Shown here piece after piece: positions 12,836 through 25,383 of a DNA stretch of 64,000 bases (positions are counted from its first letter, which is position 1; each line of letters opens with the position of its first letter). Origin of the DNA: Pseudoscleropodium purum (lineage: Eukaryota; Streptophyta; Bryopsida; Hypnales; Brachytheciaceae); contig OZ017798.1 of NCBI GenBank assembly GCA_963969395.1, forward strand, positions 6,688,173 through 6,752,172. The letters run 5' to 3'. The notes below the pieces were generated by a model that was not told the origin of the DNA, did no database searches, and saw only the letters and a list, made by a program, of their open reading frames with translations. A program made the position numbers and the translations under genes.

Positions 12836-13383
12836 CTCTTAAAAGCCCAAAGAGGTTTGGACAAAACACAAATGTGTTATAAAATATAAGTTCTATAACT
12901 TTTTGGAAGTTTACATCAATAAAGATGATGTGAAGCATAAAAAGTAGAAAATATCCATATGGTGAAAATTATAAAACTATTTTTAAATTCTCTTCAAATG
13001 AATTTTGAAGATATGACTTCAAAAATTCACCAAAAATATTATTTCTCTCTTTAACATTTGAATTATTTTTTATGGGTCAAAATTGTGTTTCCTATTGATT
13101 TGTGAAAAAATGAAAACTTCAACATTTTTTTCCAAATAATAAATTTGAGTTTTAAAACTAGGCAAATTCTAAACACTTTGTGCTATTTCTCTTATAATTT
13201 TTGTTAGACTATAGTGATCTTTGTTTTGAATACAAATATTTAGAAACAACCCCATCTTTAAAAAAAAATTGAAAAATGTGTTTTTTTGCTTGAAAGTAGT
13301 GCCTAAAGTTAGGCAACATTAAAAAAATGGATGCTTGGGTCAAACGCTTAGTGTCTACAACAACATTATTGAGTGTTACTATT

Positions 13384-13609
13384 CTAAAAGAATAAGGCCT
13401 AACATGAAGATACTAGTAGACAAAAATGATTTCATTATTGGATGAATAGGTGCATTTTTTTCCATGAAAGTTTTTTTCAAAAATCACTTCATACACTTTT
13501 AATCCTTGGCTTCTTGCTCTTCATATACATAGCATTCATTCTCTTGAAAGTCATTTTTTATGTAAAAAAGATCAATTAGATTTGATTATATATCCAAATT
13601 GTATCCTCA
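13384..13609 (+). repeat. Local direct duplication, copy B
   Basis: Diverged copy of 12596-12835 about 780 bp further on, same order of landmarks and same orientation. Substitutions and small indels throughout indicate an old event. Confidence 0.65.
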
Positions 13610-15480
13610 TAAATCTAGATTATAGAAATTAAGCTATCCAGTGCTTAATGTTGACTACCCAAATTTTGAAATTAGGGCATAGATTTGGACAATATATCAA
13701 TTAGACTTTTTCTTCTTATAACTTTTATATAGTGTATTTAAACATGAATTTTGGACTCCACCTAATCTTAGTTGCAATTTGCCTATACATATGATGAGAT
13801 GCTAGTTCTATTTACTTTTCAAAGAAATTTTCTAAGAAAATATTTCAAAGAATTAAGCTACCCCTAAATACGATTAGCTAGCAAATGGTCACTTTATGAC
13901 CCTTCTACCTTACTATGGATTTGAAATTTCATGATCTCAAATATACATCTTGAGTTGCAAAATCTTCAAACTACAAAGATATTTTCCATAAATGTAGGTT
14001 TTTTTATAATATGTATCAACTTTCTTTGAACCTACATCAAGTACTTAAATGTTGTAATGTGGTTTAAGGCTACTTCATCATATCCCCTTAGAAATATGAA
14101 GTTAAGCCTATTTGGATTGAGATAGTATTGGGATGGATCACCCACCCGGGAAGTCCCATTGTTGTACATATTCATTAAAAATCTCAAGTAAATACAATAA
14201 TATGGAACCTCCGGCACAAACAAACTCTTCATTCATGTGAGCTCAAACATAACATTGTATAATCAAGCAATAGTCTACCCTATGTTAGAAAGGTATTATG
14301 CCTCGCTAGATATTTGGAAAGGGACTTATCAATTAATTCAAGGATTGGGCTTTTGGCTAATAAACCATAAGGTATACAAGCCTATTAATTACCACCCTCA
14401 TTTGAAATTTGAATATCTTGGGGCCAACTCCAAAAGGAGCACATATTTTTGAGACATGTGTGCTTGTTTTGCAAATCAAACCCAAGTGGGATTATAATTT
14501 TTCAACTAAAATTGTAATTTCAAAAAAATTCTGAAGTGGTCTACTTTGAAATTAGAGAACCACTCATAGAGTGGAGTTGTAAATGTCCTATAAACAACCC
14601 ATAACTGCCTCAATACTCACCAATAAAGGATTGACATGTTACCCTTTAAAGGCATTAATTCATTGAATTCATTGAAAAAATGAAAGGATTTGGAAGATTT
14701 TTTTGATGGAATTGGAACTAAATGTAGGTGGCTAAATTAGGTTGTGAATGAAATTGAATTGATCTAAGGTGGAGGCACCAATAACCAACCACATCCAATA
14801 TCCAACTTGGAAGGTGTACTATTTCCAACCTTAGGCCAAATCTACCAAATCTCAAGCTTGAAATTTGTTTTTTTTTGTCCTTTTCAAAGTCGGGACTAAT
14901 AAGGTTATGAGACGTTACTTGAAGTAATGAGCAAGAAAATAATGTCTTGAATGATCAAAATTGGAAGACTTTAGACATTGCTTATGGGTCAAGAGTTCTT
15001 TTGCCTCCCAAAATGCACTACAATTTCAATTTTTGAAATAAAAATTTGAAAATTCAGCAATCCCCATATTTTCCATCTTCCTACATGGGAAAAATATCCA
15101 CCAATTCATACTATGCAGAATCTGCTCTGGCCCAAATTTTGTAAATGATCGATTCTTGGTGCCTTCACCTTACCTTATACTGAGGCACTTTTATTCACGG
15201 TAAGATTAGGAGTTCCCTTTCCAAGGAAGCAAAAGGGAGCCCTCGCCTCACTGGTAAGCAATGTTATGAAAGCGGTTGGAGTTCCTTCTCTCTCGCTTGT
15301 AGCTACCGTACTTGAAAAAGATTTGGAAGTGTAATGCTTTGCTTTTGGATTGGAGTATACGACAGATGAGCAAACTGAAATTGACCAAGACGGAGTCAAC
15401 ATAAGAAAAAGAGTCGCCCCCTTCCGGCGAGTTGTTGACGGAAAGGAATCGAGAGCCAGGCTCCCCAATAGTGAACGGAA
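13610..15480. other. Intergenic, no gene seen
   Basis: AT-rich to about 15150, then more balanced. Overlapping frames at 15175-15534 and 15248-15547 (-) and 15350-15553 (+) contradict one another and contain nothing recognisable. Confidence 0.4.
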
Positions 15481-15995
15481 GCTCCCGGCCTTCTGCAACT
15501 GCCAGCATTCGTCGTTCGCTTCGTTTTCGCACAAAGATTTTCCCCAAGTTTGAAGTAAAAATGCTCTTTAATTTGCGTTAAAAAAACACTGTGGAGGTTT
15601 GGAGTTTCGGGGAAGACTTTGGTTTGACCAAGGCGTAGGTCTCAAGAAGGTCTGGTTCTCTCCCAAAGTGCAACTGCTTCAGTTCTCCATCGTTCCGGTT
15701 TTTTCACATATGACCAAGATTTTCCCCAAGTTTGAAATTTTTCTGCGCTTCTGCGTTAAAAACACTGCTGAGGTTTGGAGTTTCGGGAAGACTTTCGTTT
15801 GAACAAGGCGTCACGAAGGTCTCTCTCCCAAAGTGCAACTCAGTGCTTCTCCATCGTTCCGGTTTTTCCACATGTGACCAAGATTTTCCCCGGCCAAGTT
15901 TGAAATTTTACTGCTCTTTCGCGTTAAGAAACACTTGAGTCTGCCCTGGAGACTTTCGTTTGACCAGAAGGTCGCCCACTCGTAGACGGAGCTTT
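15480..15995. repeat. Imperfect ~165-180-bp tandem repeat array
   Basis: The landmark AAGATTTTCCCC recurs at 15534, 15716 and 15880. Each is followed by AAGTTTGAA, a TTGCGTTAA/CTGCGTTAA/CGCGTTAA block, a GGAGTTTCGGG-type block and TTTGACC/TTTGAAC. The third unit is partial. A degenerate earlier unit is visible just before 15534. The array sits upstream of a more GC-balanced stretch (16000-16330). Confidence 0.75.
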
Positions 15996-17900
15996 AATTT
16001 TGTACCAGCCATGGTAGTCACTGGTGACGAGGACGGAAGCGGAACTTGGACAGCCACTTTACTTTCTCCCTGTAAGTGTAGGATGAGCACAAAAAATAAA
16101 GGTATCCGTTGGTTGCGACGTTGCATTCTTCATGCAGTACAGTACAGTGCAGTAGGTGAGTGCGAGGTGGGCCGGCCGCAAGAAAACATGTTGCACACGA
16201 AAGGTGAGCACAGCTACCGCAGCTCCTGCCTTCTGATTATCAGCAATTGCAAGATTATATTAGTCCTGATTCAGTACAATGATTTGTTTGTGCGTGGGAC
16301 CCCAATTTTCCAAAGTCACACATTAAACTAGTGGAGTGTAGGCTGAAGGATTACTGTAAGTTCAACTTTCCACAAAAAACAGAATTTTATAGGGTGTTCT
16401 CAGGTAATTGATGCGAATGTAAAATTGAGGTAAAATTCAGATTTTTGTAACAATTCCAACAAAACTACATCTAGATTGGTATTTAGATTGGTATTAGATA
16501 ACTTCTAGATTTAATTAAACCATTTTCTTGTAATATCATGATTTCTTGTAGATTTTAGAGTGAATTTGAAGCGTGGAAATATTTGGGGTCATATTTCAGT
16601 GAGTCATGTTTCATTCAACAAAATGCAAAAAGTGATGATTCTTTTTACCACTCATATGATCCCTGGAAAGATTCTGGTAAAAGTGTCTACTTGAAAAGAA
16701 AGCTGCTTTCAATTATACTGACGAATCTAAATTTTGATTTAAAAACTTGAACTCAATATTATGCATTGTAAGAACGGTCCAATACCACCTACAGTGAGGA
16801 GCACGTGGACGTCACTCGTCAAATATTTGCGGCAATTCAGTCGTCGACCCGAAGGGCAGATCCGATCCCAAGTGGCGGGCAGCCCCAACATTGAAATTTT
16901 TGGAGCTCAAATGGAATCAGACCCTGCATGTCTGGATACTCGGAGACACTCTGAATTACGGACTGCTCACACCAGAAAGGGTGCACTGACAGCTCCAAAC
17001 TTTTGACGAATATGTCGGTTATGTCAAAATCTTAATTGACTGTGTTTCCTTACTTCTCCCAACTAAATGGGTCTTTGTATTCATACAGAAATTCTAAATT
17101 TCCGACATTCTGTCATCTTGATGGCAATTAATGCATAAAATTGAGCTCAACTTTTCAAATTAAAGCATAAAATTAGTAGGAGAAGTACTACGGGACAGTA
17201 CTCAAACCAGGAAGTAGACTTGCAGTGCACAACTCCAACTTTTTCTCATTCACTTCGGAGAAAACATACGATCTTACAGTTTACCATTGCGTACTTGTAC
17301 TTGAGTCCATACAAAATTCAGAGTTTTCAAATTTGATCACCAAATTTAGGTAGTAAGGTGGGTACATTTTATTTATGTGCATATTAACCCGTGAGCGTCT
17401 CATCGCCTGAAATATGGCCTCTCTAAATTGAAAGATTTTCTTATCTGATTATTATAATCTTTTCAACGCTATGGTCAAAGAACGTGTCCCTTTTCCTTTA
17501 GCTTTGGGACTTATCTCTACTATAGTCAGTTTATGTTAATCTTTTTTTAGGTGATAGTTTGATTGGATTGCATTGAAAAGGATTTAGATTTTAATAAAAT
17601 TCACACCCATGCATTAATTATTATTAAATTGGACAAAATATGGAAATGGAAGGTTTCAACACACCAAAAACCTTGAATACCTACGCAAAATTTATGAAGG
17701 ATCAAAGTTTATTTTAGTAGATGTTCTATAATCGTTTCTTCCGTAAGTACATGTTGATTTTGGAGATGTACACATGATGGCGGTTTTAGACATAGTGCGG
17801 TTTGGGGAGTGCCCACGTTAAGTTTGTGTGTTTTCCTTAAGTGCATGTGAAAAGATTTGCATGGGAAATTTTTTGAAGTTTGTGCAGCCCGGGTTCCACT
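15996..17900. other. Intergenic / unassigned, possible isolated first exon
   Basis: At 16011 an ATG opens a 21-codon stretch ending at a GTAAGT donor, which could be a first exon, but I find no matching downstream exon. The frame at 16761-17006 (+) is unrecognised. The rest is AT-rich without visible genes. Confidence 0.25.
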
Positions 17901-19250
17901 TTCTGAGTGGGACTGAACGAGCAGGTAGTACCAATCCAGAGCCGGAATGAGCCCCACCAATTTGATGCAGCGAGTGAAATCGGAGGAGCTCGCCACGTTG
18001 GAGACGAACCTGCGCGACGGAATCCTCGGGACGAACGCGTCACTTTTTGGTGAACGGGTAAGCGGAGGCGCTTGTGCGTGCACGAGTGGACAACTTTTAC
18101 AAGGTCCTAATCGAGCAACCTTCTTGTTTCCAAAGGAAGCTGCTGCAGCTTAGCTAGCAGCTCATAACCCAGTCCGCGACTACTCTTGCGCACTGCCACC
18201 TTGTGCATGTATCAGCCTCAGCGTCAATCGGTCACCTCTGGACGCGGACTCCCTTGCATCGCAATCCATCGCCAAGTCAAAGACGACGGATTCCTGGGAT
18301 TGCGGCCCTTGCTGGTGCGGAAGCACTTCTAGCTCACGTGCTGGAAGCTGCAAGGGTCACGTCGATTCGGGAGTCGATCATAATTTACTTGGGTTTGGGA
18401 CCAGGCAACAGGGGATGCAAGGAGAGAGAGGTAGGCCGGACACTAGCTACTAGCAGCTCCTGCCTCGGGAGTCTGTCGCAATTTGTTACGTTGTTGGGAT
18501 TAATTCAAGGGTTTGGGGTGGTGCTGTGATCGACCAAAATTTTGGGGGGATTCGTTCGAAGTGCAGTGGCATGGGTTGCCTGACGAGGGCTAGGTCACTC
18601 TCGATCCATCACAGTCGGATTTGAGCTCGTGAGCGGCATGAATGATTAAGAATTGATTTATTAAGGTTCAATCTTAACGAAATATATATTTAAACTGCGT
18701 GTTCTGAGAGTGCTGAACATGGTTTCAAGGTTTGGTGAATATTTTGATATCTGTGACGGATCACCGCCTTTGTTTGTTGGGACCAATATTTTAGTACTTG
18801 TTGCTATGAAACCCTCAAATTTTAAGTTGGTTTCGTCTTCAGATGAGGTTTGGAGTCATGGTTTCATTGGTGTTGTCGGCACCGAATTCGTTACGTGTAG
18901 CAGAGTAGGTCACCTGCAGAAGCAGGAATGACTTGTGTCAAGGACGATCCATCTTCCTTCACTGTTAATTTTTAGATTTTCTAGTTCTCTACTCCATTTC
19001 TCAGGGCGTGGTTCTGGTGAACGGGTTTCTGTATATTCAGGTGCAAGTGATCGATTCAATTTCAGCTGATGATTCCGCTGGGCTTGCTGGAGGTATTTCG
19101 CTATGGCTTTGACGACGTTTTGGGACTAACTTGCTACTTTCTTGCCTGTAGGCGAAAGATGGACAGCCAGCACATGAGCAACTTCACGACCAAGGAGGGA
19201 GCTACGGAGAAATATTCTTAGAATTGAATATATAGGTAGAAGGTTCGGCC
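17901..19250 (+). other. GC-richer gene-like stretch, product not recognised
   Basis: Composition is gene-like. At 17947 an ATG opens a frame starting MSPTNLMQRVKSEELATLE, with a GTAAGC donor near 18058. Around 19040-19090 an AG-bounded segment reads VQVIDSISADDSAGLAG and ends at a GTATTT donor, and a further AG-bounded segment begins near 19152. I could not join these into one consistent frame, and no known domain is visible. It may be a small gene, a decayed gene, or the long leader of the glycosyltransferase that follows. Confidence 0.25.
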
Positions 19251-19315
19251 AAATTAGGATTTATCGACTGAACCTGCAAAGCGAGACACACGCGGAATAT
19301 ATAATCTCAGGCAAG

Positions 19316-22265
19316 ATGGCAAACCCGGGATTGCTGGAAGCTGGCTCGATGTTTTCCCAAATAGGACGAATTCGGAGGCGTCAACAAGGAGTCAATGCTT
19401 CGAAGTCAGGACGAGGTTTAGTCCTATTTCTTTTGACTGTGATATGCGGTCTGCTTCTTGCAAGTCGGCTGCTGTATTGCTTCATGTACCTCACTGGTAC
19501 AGCAACAAATGTTTACGTTGAGCCTCACAGTACGGATGCTGCTGTCCACGGTGAAAACTTGCGAATCAAGGAAAGCGAGATGGGCGTGAGGGTATGGGGA
19601 CGGAAAGCGAAGGCGAGTGATGAGGAGGACGATGAGCTAGAGGCAGAGTTCGTGATCAAAGAAAAAGTTGCTGACGACAACGAGGATGTCAATGAAGGGA
19701 GGCTTCGAGATGAAGTTGGCGGTGAGAAAATGGCCGAGTTGGAGGAAATATGGAACGATGAGAAGAAGATTAGCGAAGAAATGGCCAAAATAGCAAGCAA
19801 CGATGAAAAGATCAGTGACGAAACTGTGACTATTCCTGAGGGCGACGAGAAAGACGACTCTGAGGAAACAATAGCGCATCCAGAGGACGAGGACGAAGGC
19901 ACGGCAGGAAAGAGAAAATTGAACGACGCCGTGGCTTACCTGGAACGGCTTGCTGGAGATATTGCAAAGACGGGTCAGTAGCATGACAATCGAAGGACAT
20001 TTTTGCTTACTGTTTGTGGTTGCCTTCGGATTAAGAAAAAACGAAGTATTCTCGTTCTCCTTTACTTATCCAGCAACAATTTGATCAGTTTTCAATCTTC
20101 CTATGTCTGCTTACAGCTTGAGCACAGAACCTTTAAAAACAGGGTTGGAAAAGAAGAAGTTTCCAATCTTTGTTTGAGTATTTACATGCAGCTAAATAAA
20201 GAACTGAGTCTTTAGAAACAGCATTGAAAAACCGCAGTGTAAGGCAGTCAAGATTTCAATCGAAAATTTGTGAGAACGTAAATGAGTTACCCTCTGTTTT
20301 CCAGTAACCAAGATTTTGAAACCCTAGATCATTCTTCTTCTTCTTCTGCAGGTTCGGAGGAAGACAACGGACCCTACCATTCGCGTCGCATCTTCGAGTC
20401 CGATTACGCGGAAATGAAGCGCAGCTTGCGCATCTTCATCTACCCTCACGACCACAAGGACCCGTTCCACTTGATCTTCGAGCCTCGGAGCCAGGTGCCC
20501 TCCGGGAACTACGCGAGCGAGGAGTTTTTCCAGCAAGCGTTGATGTCGAGCGGCATGGTGACTTCAGATCCCTCCAAGGCCAACTTCTTCTTCATGCCGG
20601 TGTCCATCACGAAAGCGCGCATGGACAAGCGCATCGACGTTGGCGGCCTCCAAGACTTTTGTGCCAAGTACGTGACTGCTGTGCGCTCGCAATGGAGCTA
20701 CTGGAACCGCACCAACGGCGCCGATCACTTCTACTTGTCGTGCCACTCCGTGGCAAGAAATGCCATGGACAAAGTGCCGGACGTGAAACAAAACGCCATT
20801 CAGCTGCTCTGCCCTGCCAGCTACTTCCTGGCCTCGTACATCACGCACAAGGATGCTTCCGTGCCGCAGATCTGGCCGCGGCTTGGGGAAGAACCCAAAG
20901 AAATTCGACTGACTGCGCAGAGGTGAGCATTTCCTCAACTTTCTTCAGTTGCTTGCTCTCGATCTTTACTCTTTAGTGTGTCTGTGCGCGTGCCGTCCTC
21001 GTGGAGAATAGTTCGTCGGGAATCTCACGAGATTCATCCACGACGACGTACGTCAGGCAGTTCCATGGATTTTCATCCAGAAAGCAGAGCTGGTTAGGAC
21101 CTTCACCGGCTCCCAGTGACAGGCATACCTTGTCCATATACAATGAAGTTAAACCCTAAATGCTCGATGTCAAACTCAATATCGACCTCGAAGAATAACC
21201 AGCTCTGTATCTGGATTCCATTCGGCGATTTCAAATGGAAAATAGTGAAACAGATGGAAACTTCTCTCCATCTCAGATACTTAGAAATGAGGAACGCTCT
21301 GCAGTCTAATAAGCTACAGGACTTCAGGTACACGAGATGCAGAGCATTCCCTATATCCAAGAGCTTGAAACGGAGACCTCCAATTTTTATTAAGCACAAG
21401 TCATGTTCGAAATGAATTAGGGTTCGTAAATTTTTAATAAAAAGCATACCAGAGACACATTAGTAATGATGTTCTTGAAATCTACTTTCAATTCTACTCT
21501 AATCTACAAATTTGAAAATTTCTTCTATCTGAGCTTATATTATACTTGTAAATTCACTACGTTATCTGTTTTCACGGTGAAATGAGAGTGCAAATTACTG
21601 AAACACGACAGGCCCTTCAGTTACGACAGCCTATATTTAAAACTCTGGAGTCCTGTCTCTCACTTTCCTGTTTAAGCATAAGCAAATTTCGGGCTCACCC
21701 CAAATTCCTTCAGTGGATGGACTGCTCACTGCTCCCCGAATCCCTCACCCCCAAATCTCTGTGCATTTGTTTGTCCAGAACGAGATTAGCTTTTTTCGCC
21801 GGCGCCCTCAACTCTCCTGTGCGCCAAGACCTCAAGAAAACATGGTCTGGCGACGACAAGATCCTCATCCACAAAGGTCGCGTCCCGTACCCCTACTCCG
21901 AGGCCTTGCTCACATCCAAGTTCTGCCTGCACGCCAAAGGCTACGAGGTGAACACCGCTCGCCTCGGCGATGCGATGTACTACGGCTGCGTCCCCGTGGT
22001 GATCGCGAATCACTACGACCTGCCCTTTCAAGACATTCTCGACTGGCGCAAATTCTCCATTGTGGTCTCGTCTCTGGACATCCCGCAGCTGAAGAAGACG
22101 TTGGAAGAGGTGACGCCGGAGCAGTACGCGGAGCTGCATAGCCAGGTGTTGAACGCACGGAAACACTTCCAGTGGCATGCGCCTCCGCAAGAGTATGATG
22201 CTTTTCATACGGTCATGTATGAGCTTTGGAAGAGACGGCACATCGTGAAACGGGAGTCTCTGTAA
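19316..22265 (+). CDS. Exostosin-family (GT47) glycosyltransferase, type II membrane protein, 3 exons
   Basis: Exons 19316-19973, 20349-20922 and 21779-22265 join in phase (1, then 2) to give 572 residues; donors are GTCAGT and GTGAGC, acceptors TGCAG and TCCAG. A short basic N-terminus (RIRRRQQ) precedes one membrane span at about 34-58, the layout of a Golgi type II transferase. Residues about 75-215 are a strongly acidic, Glu/Asp-rich stem. The exostosin domain starts near 225 (YHSRRIFESDYAEMKRSLRI, then IYPH). Exon 3 holds the C-terminal core: FFAGALNSPVR, PYSEALLTSKFCLHAKGYEV, NTARLGDAMYYGCVPVVIA and ANHYDLPFQDI, typical of plant GT47 proteins acting on cell-wall polysaccharides. The exact donor sugar and polymer cannot be told from sequence. 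The long acidic stem is unusual for the family. An AG just before the ATG (CTCAGGCAAGATG) suggests a possible 5'-UTR intron. Confidence 0.9.
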
Positions 22266-23407
22266 GTTAGGAGAGGTGCGTTTGGGGTAGTGTCAGGTTC
22301 AGCAATAAGGATTCTGTATATTGGAGGTCTGTGATTGTTAGAGATGATGGTTGGGATAGTTTAGGGTTTACTGGTAGATTTGTTGAAGGGTTCTGCTCTC
22401 TGGTCTCTGTAATATACATAACTGACTCGGGGTCAGAGAGATTCATAGAGCGACTTGGGTCGGATGGCCAAAAATTGTTCAGTACTGTATGTACAAAATG
22501 TTACCTCTTTGTAACCCTCACAGAAATTGATGTTCTGCGAATCATTAAACATAGATCAACAAACATTTTTTAAAGTGGCATGTTGTACAGTCTTCGTCTC
22601 ACGTGGTACAGTAACTGGTTCAGTTTACTCAACAGTTTTTGATGAAACGTGCATGTACTACAACATAGGTGCTCGTGAATGCTTTTCAGTTGTGGCAATA
22701 TACCCAGCCCTCTTTCATTTGACCTAATCCACTGTAACATCCTGTTTTGTTTCACCAAATCCTGGGAAAAGGATGCACCCAGTTCAAAACTCATTCTGCA
22801 GTCCATGTTATGTCACTAGAAGTTGAATGTAAAAGAGTTTGAATGCGAAGTATGAAAATGGTTCTCGATCACTTGTGACCCCAAGTACTTTTTTAAAGGT
22901 CATCTTTAGGTGACATTCACATTCACATCAAGGGAAAATATTTTTAAGTTCCAAAGGAATAAATAATCATAAAGGCCGGTATGTAGTTTTAGCCTTCGGA
23001 CACAGTATCCCTCGAATCTCAACCCTCTCGGATATCCCATTGTAGAGTGAATGTACCTTTCTATGCAAACACAATATAGTCACAACTCACAACGTAACAA
23101 AATCAGCTGCAATTTGGGCTGTGTGTCTGTGACATTAGAGAGGTCAACGTGAATACCGCTCATTCAATTCTGTGCGTTCGGGGGATTGAATGCGACAATA
23201 CAGATAACTGCATCCTTTCATCACCACGATTGGGAACCTTTTGAAGGATGTGGCTCAACTAATCTGGCGTTGCTTGCCCGTCCGGATGTAAGCTTAGTGC
23301 CAACTGATTTGTGCGCTCGGTGTTAGTAGAGATTCATCTGCTGCATAGACTTAAAAAAAACTTTGATTGCCCAACAACTTCCCACCTCGAATGATCTGCT
23401 TCACCAG
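22266..23407. other. Intergenic, no gene seen
   Basis: Contains the presumed 3' UTR of the glycosyltransferase gene. Short frames on both strands are not convincing. An AG/GT-bounded stretch near 23240-23290 could be an upstream exon of the next gene candidate, but its phase does not fit. Confidence 0.35.
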
Positions 23408-25383
23408 CGTTGAAGAGCGGCCGAATACGGTATCGAAACTTGAAACAAAACTTTGAAATGGCGTATGGCGGCATGGCAAAGAACCTATTTGACGGAGGGA
23501 ATGTGGCTTTCGAAGACCCAAGCATTGCTGCAGATTTGTATGCTTATAAGCCTCCATGGATGGAGGAGATTAAGAAAGTTGACCGGCACACTGATAGAGC
23601 AGGCGGTGTCTCATTCGTAAGTTCCGTTGTAACTGTCTTGATAGTTTTTCAGAAAGCATTTTGAATTTCGGGACTTTTTATGGATCCTCAGCACCTCGGA
23701 AACATTATCAAAATCATGAGTGAGGAGGTTTCATGCGTGTTAAAGAAACATGGGATTGGCAATCAATGAGAGATAAGGCTTAATCCTCTCATGCTAAATA
23801 TGAGACATGCTAAATATGAGACGATTCTAATCCTCTCATATTTAGCATGTTGAATTTTTCGGCTTTTGATGTGTTAATAAGAGCATACCGTTCTTTAGAA
23901 CGAGATCCCGGCACCTTGGAATCAAAATCACCATTATGGTCTACATAACCTTGGAGAACTAAGAGCCTTGAGAAGGGTATGAGACTAAATATCAAGTCAT
24001 TTCATTGACTCTTGAAACTTTTGGTTGATCAGTTGCCTTGTCACATGATCTTGGCCTTATGAATGAAAGTCCTTATGCGCTGAAAAAAACAAAAGATTGC
24101 CAATGAGAAACGAGTCTTTAACAATTCAACAGTAGTTACCTATAGTCTTGCGCACATTGCAAATTTATTTCTCTCATAAATATGATGGTTTGGGCTCCGT
24201 TCCACCATCTCCACTGCTGAAGAATGTTTGGGATGATCCTGACGGAAATTCCCAAGTAAGTTGATTTGAGTTCCACGTCTACGAATCTACACTCCTTATT
24301 TTATACTTCACAAACTGGGTCCTAAATTTTGCAGCAACATGTTCCAGGTCAGGGAAGCTTATTCATTATGCATCCAGGTTGATCCTTTGAAACACCCGCG
24401 GTGTTTATCCTGGCTTTCAATTTTTCCTTTTCCTTCCAATGGTAACAATACAATGCAGATTCTAAATGTTCTGCTAACATTCTCAACCACCGATATAATA
24501 GATTAGGTCTGGATTTGTGCCGGGAAGATGGAAATGATAACACAGTGGATTCACAGGCAACCTTCATGCGTTCGAGTTGTGTACATTCTTCCAGCGCAAT
24601 CCCAGGTAGCATACCTCTCACTTACTGTTTCGATTATTCTGTTTCAATTATTCATTTATGCTGATTGTGCATGTGTGCAGCACGAGGGACGGGGGACAAA
24701 AACTTTCTTTCATCCCGGCAGCTCTGCGGAAGGCAAAGTAAGAGAACATGCACCACCAGTTTTCATTAACATTCAATTTAGCATCTTTCAAAGATGTAAA
24801 AAGGCATTCCAACTGTTTATCAAATTAATAAATGGACCTCGAATTTTGCACTGAAAATGAGTTTCTGTTTAGTGATAAAAAAAATGGAATATTTGGCAAG
24901 AAATTCTCCTTCATTGTGGATGAATCTGTTCAAAAACTCCCAAAACTCGATGTCACTAGATTGCTAGTTTTGCGAGCTTCCTTGGGAAATTGAGACCGAA
25001 ATATCTCAGAGCAACCTTAACCCCTCTTTTCGCAAGTTCCAAGTCCATGTGATGCAACAAAGTGCTGCATGGCACTGTTTCGTCCAAATAAGTTCACATT
25101 CATCTAAAGTATTACTTGAATCATCATAACCAGTGTGATGAATTTGAGGTAAATAATATAATACAAATAAATACAAAGATTGAAGAACAATGTACAAAAA
25201 TTCAAAAATGATTCCGGCGCTAAAGTTATGTAGTGAGGGGGTTGTTGCTCGCAGATGGCTGCAGAGCAATACTACAATCATACGCGACCACATCAGGGAT
25301 CACTGAGGACTATGGCCGCCCGTAAATCCATCAACACTCGCTACGCAGATGTGATCCGAGGCCACCTCAACAAATATGGATAA
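23408..25383 (+). CDS. Multi-exon gene candidate of unknown family, 5' end not found
   Basis: Five segments bounded by AG/GT join in phase 0: 23408-23616, 24136-24255, 24507-24605, 24681-24737 and 25255-25383 (TAA), about 204 codons. Readable stretches are RYRNLKQNFEMAYGGMAKNL, FDGGNVAFEDPSIAADLYAY, KPPWMEEIKKVDRHTD, LGSVPPSPLLKNVWDDPDGN, VWICAGKMEMITQWIHRQPS, HEGRGTKTFFHPGSSAEGK and a final exon ending IRGHLNKYG. The common phase and absence of stops argue for a real, or recently lost, gene. I do not recognise the family. The first segment begins mid-codon at an acceptor, so at least one 5' exon is missing from this model. The second segment's acceptor (CAACAGTAG) is the least certain. A 5'-truncated pseudogene is possible. 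Confidence 0.4.
23790..23852. repeat. Hairpin with duplicated arm
   Basis: CATGCTAAATATGAGA occurs twice in a row and is followed by its reverse complement TCTCATATTTAGCATG after a short loop. This gives a stem of about 16 bp with a choice of arm. It lies within an intron of the unnamed gene candidate. Confidence 0.7.

Noticed and set aside
19525..19984. Ser-rich minus-strand frames
   Set aside because: Antisense of the acidic stem of the glycosyltransferase; Glu/Asp codons read as Ser/Phe on the other strand.
21786..22241. Minus-strand frame of 151 residues
   Set aside because: Antisense of exon 3 of the glycosyltransferase, whose plus-strand reading has clear GT47 motifs.
24335..24377. 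AG/GT-bounded 43-nt segment as an extra exon of the unnamed gene
   Set aside because: Its phase would force the following exons into a frame with a poorer reading; skipping it leaves every junction in phase 0.
25255..25310. YNHTRPHQGSL resembling the integrase pattern seen in bacterial insertion sequences
   Set aside because: No DDE residues or other integrase parts nearby, and the exon fits in phase with unrelated upstream exons; taken as chance.
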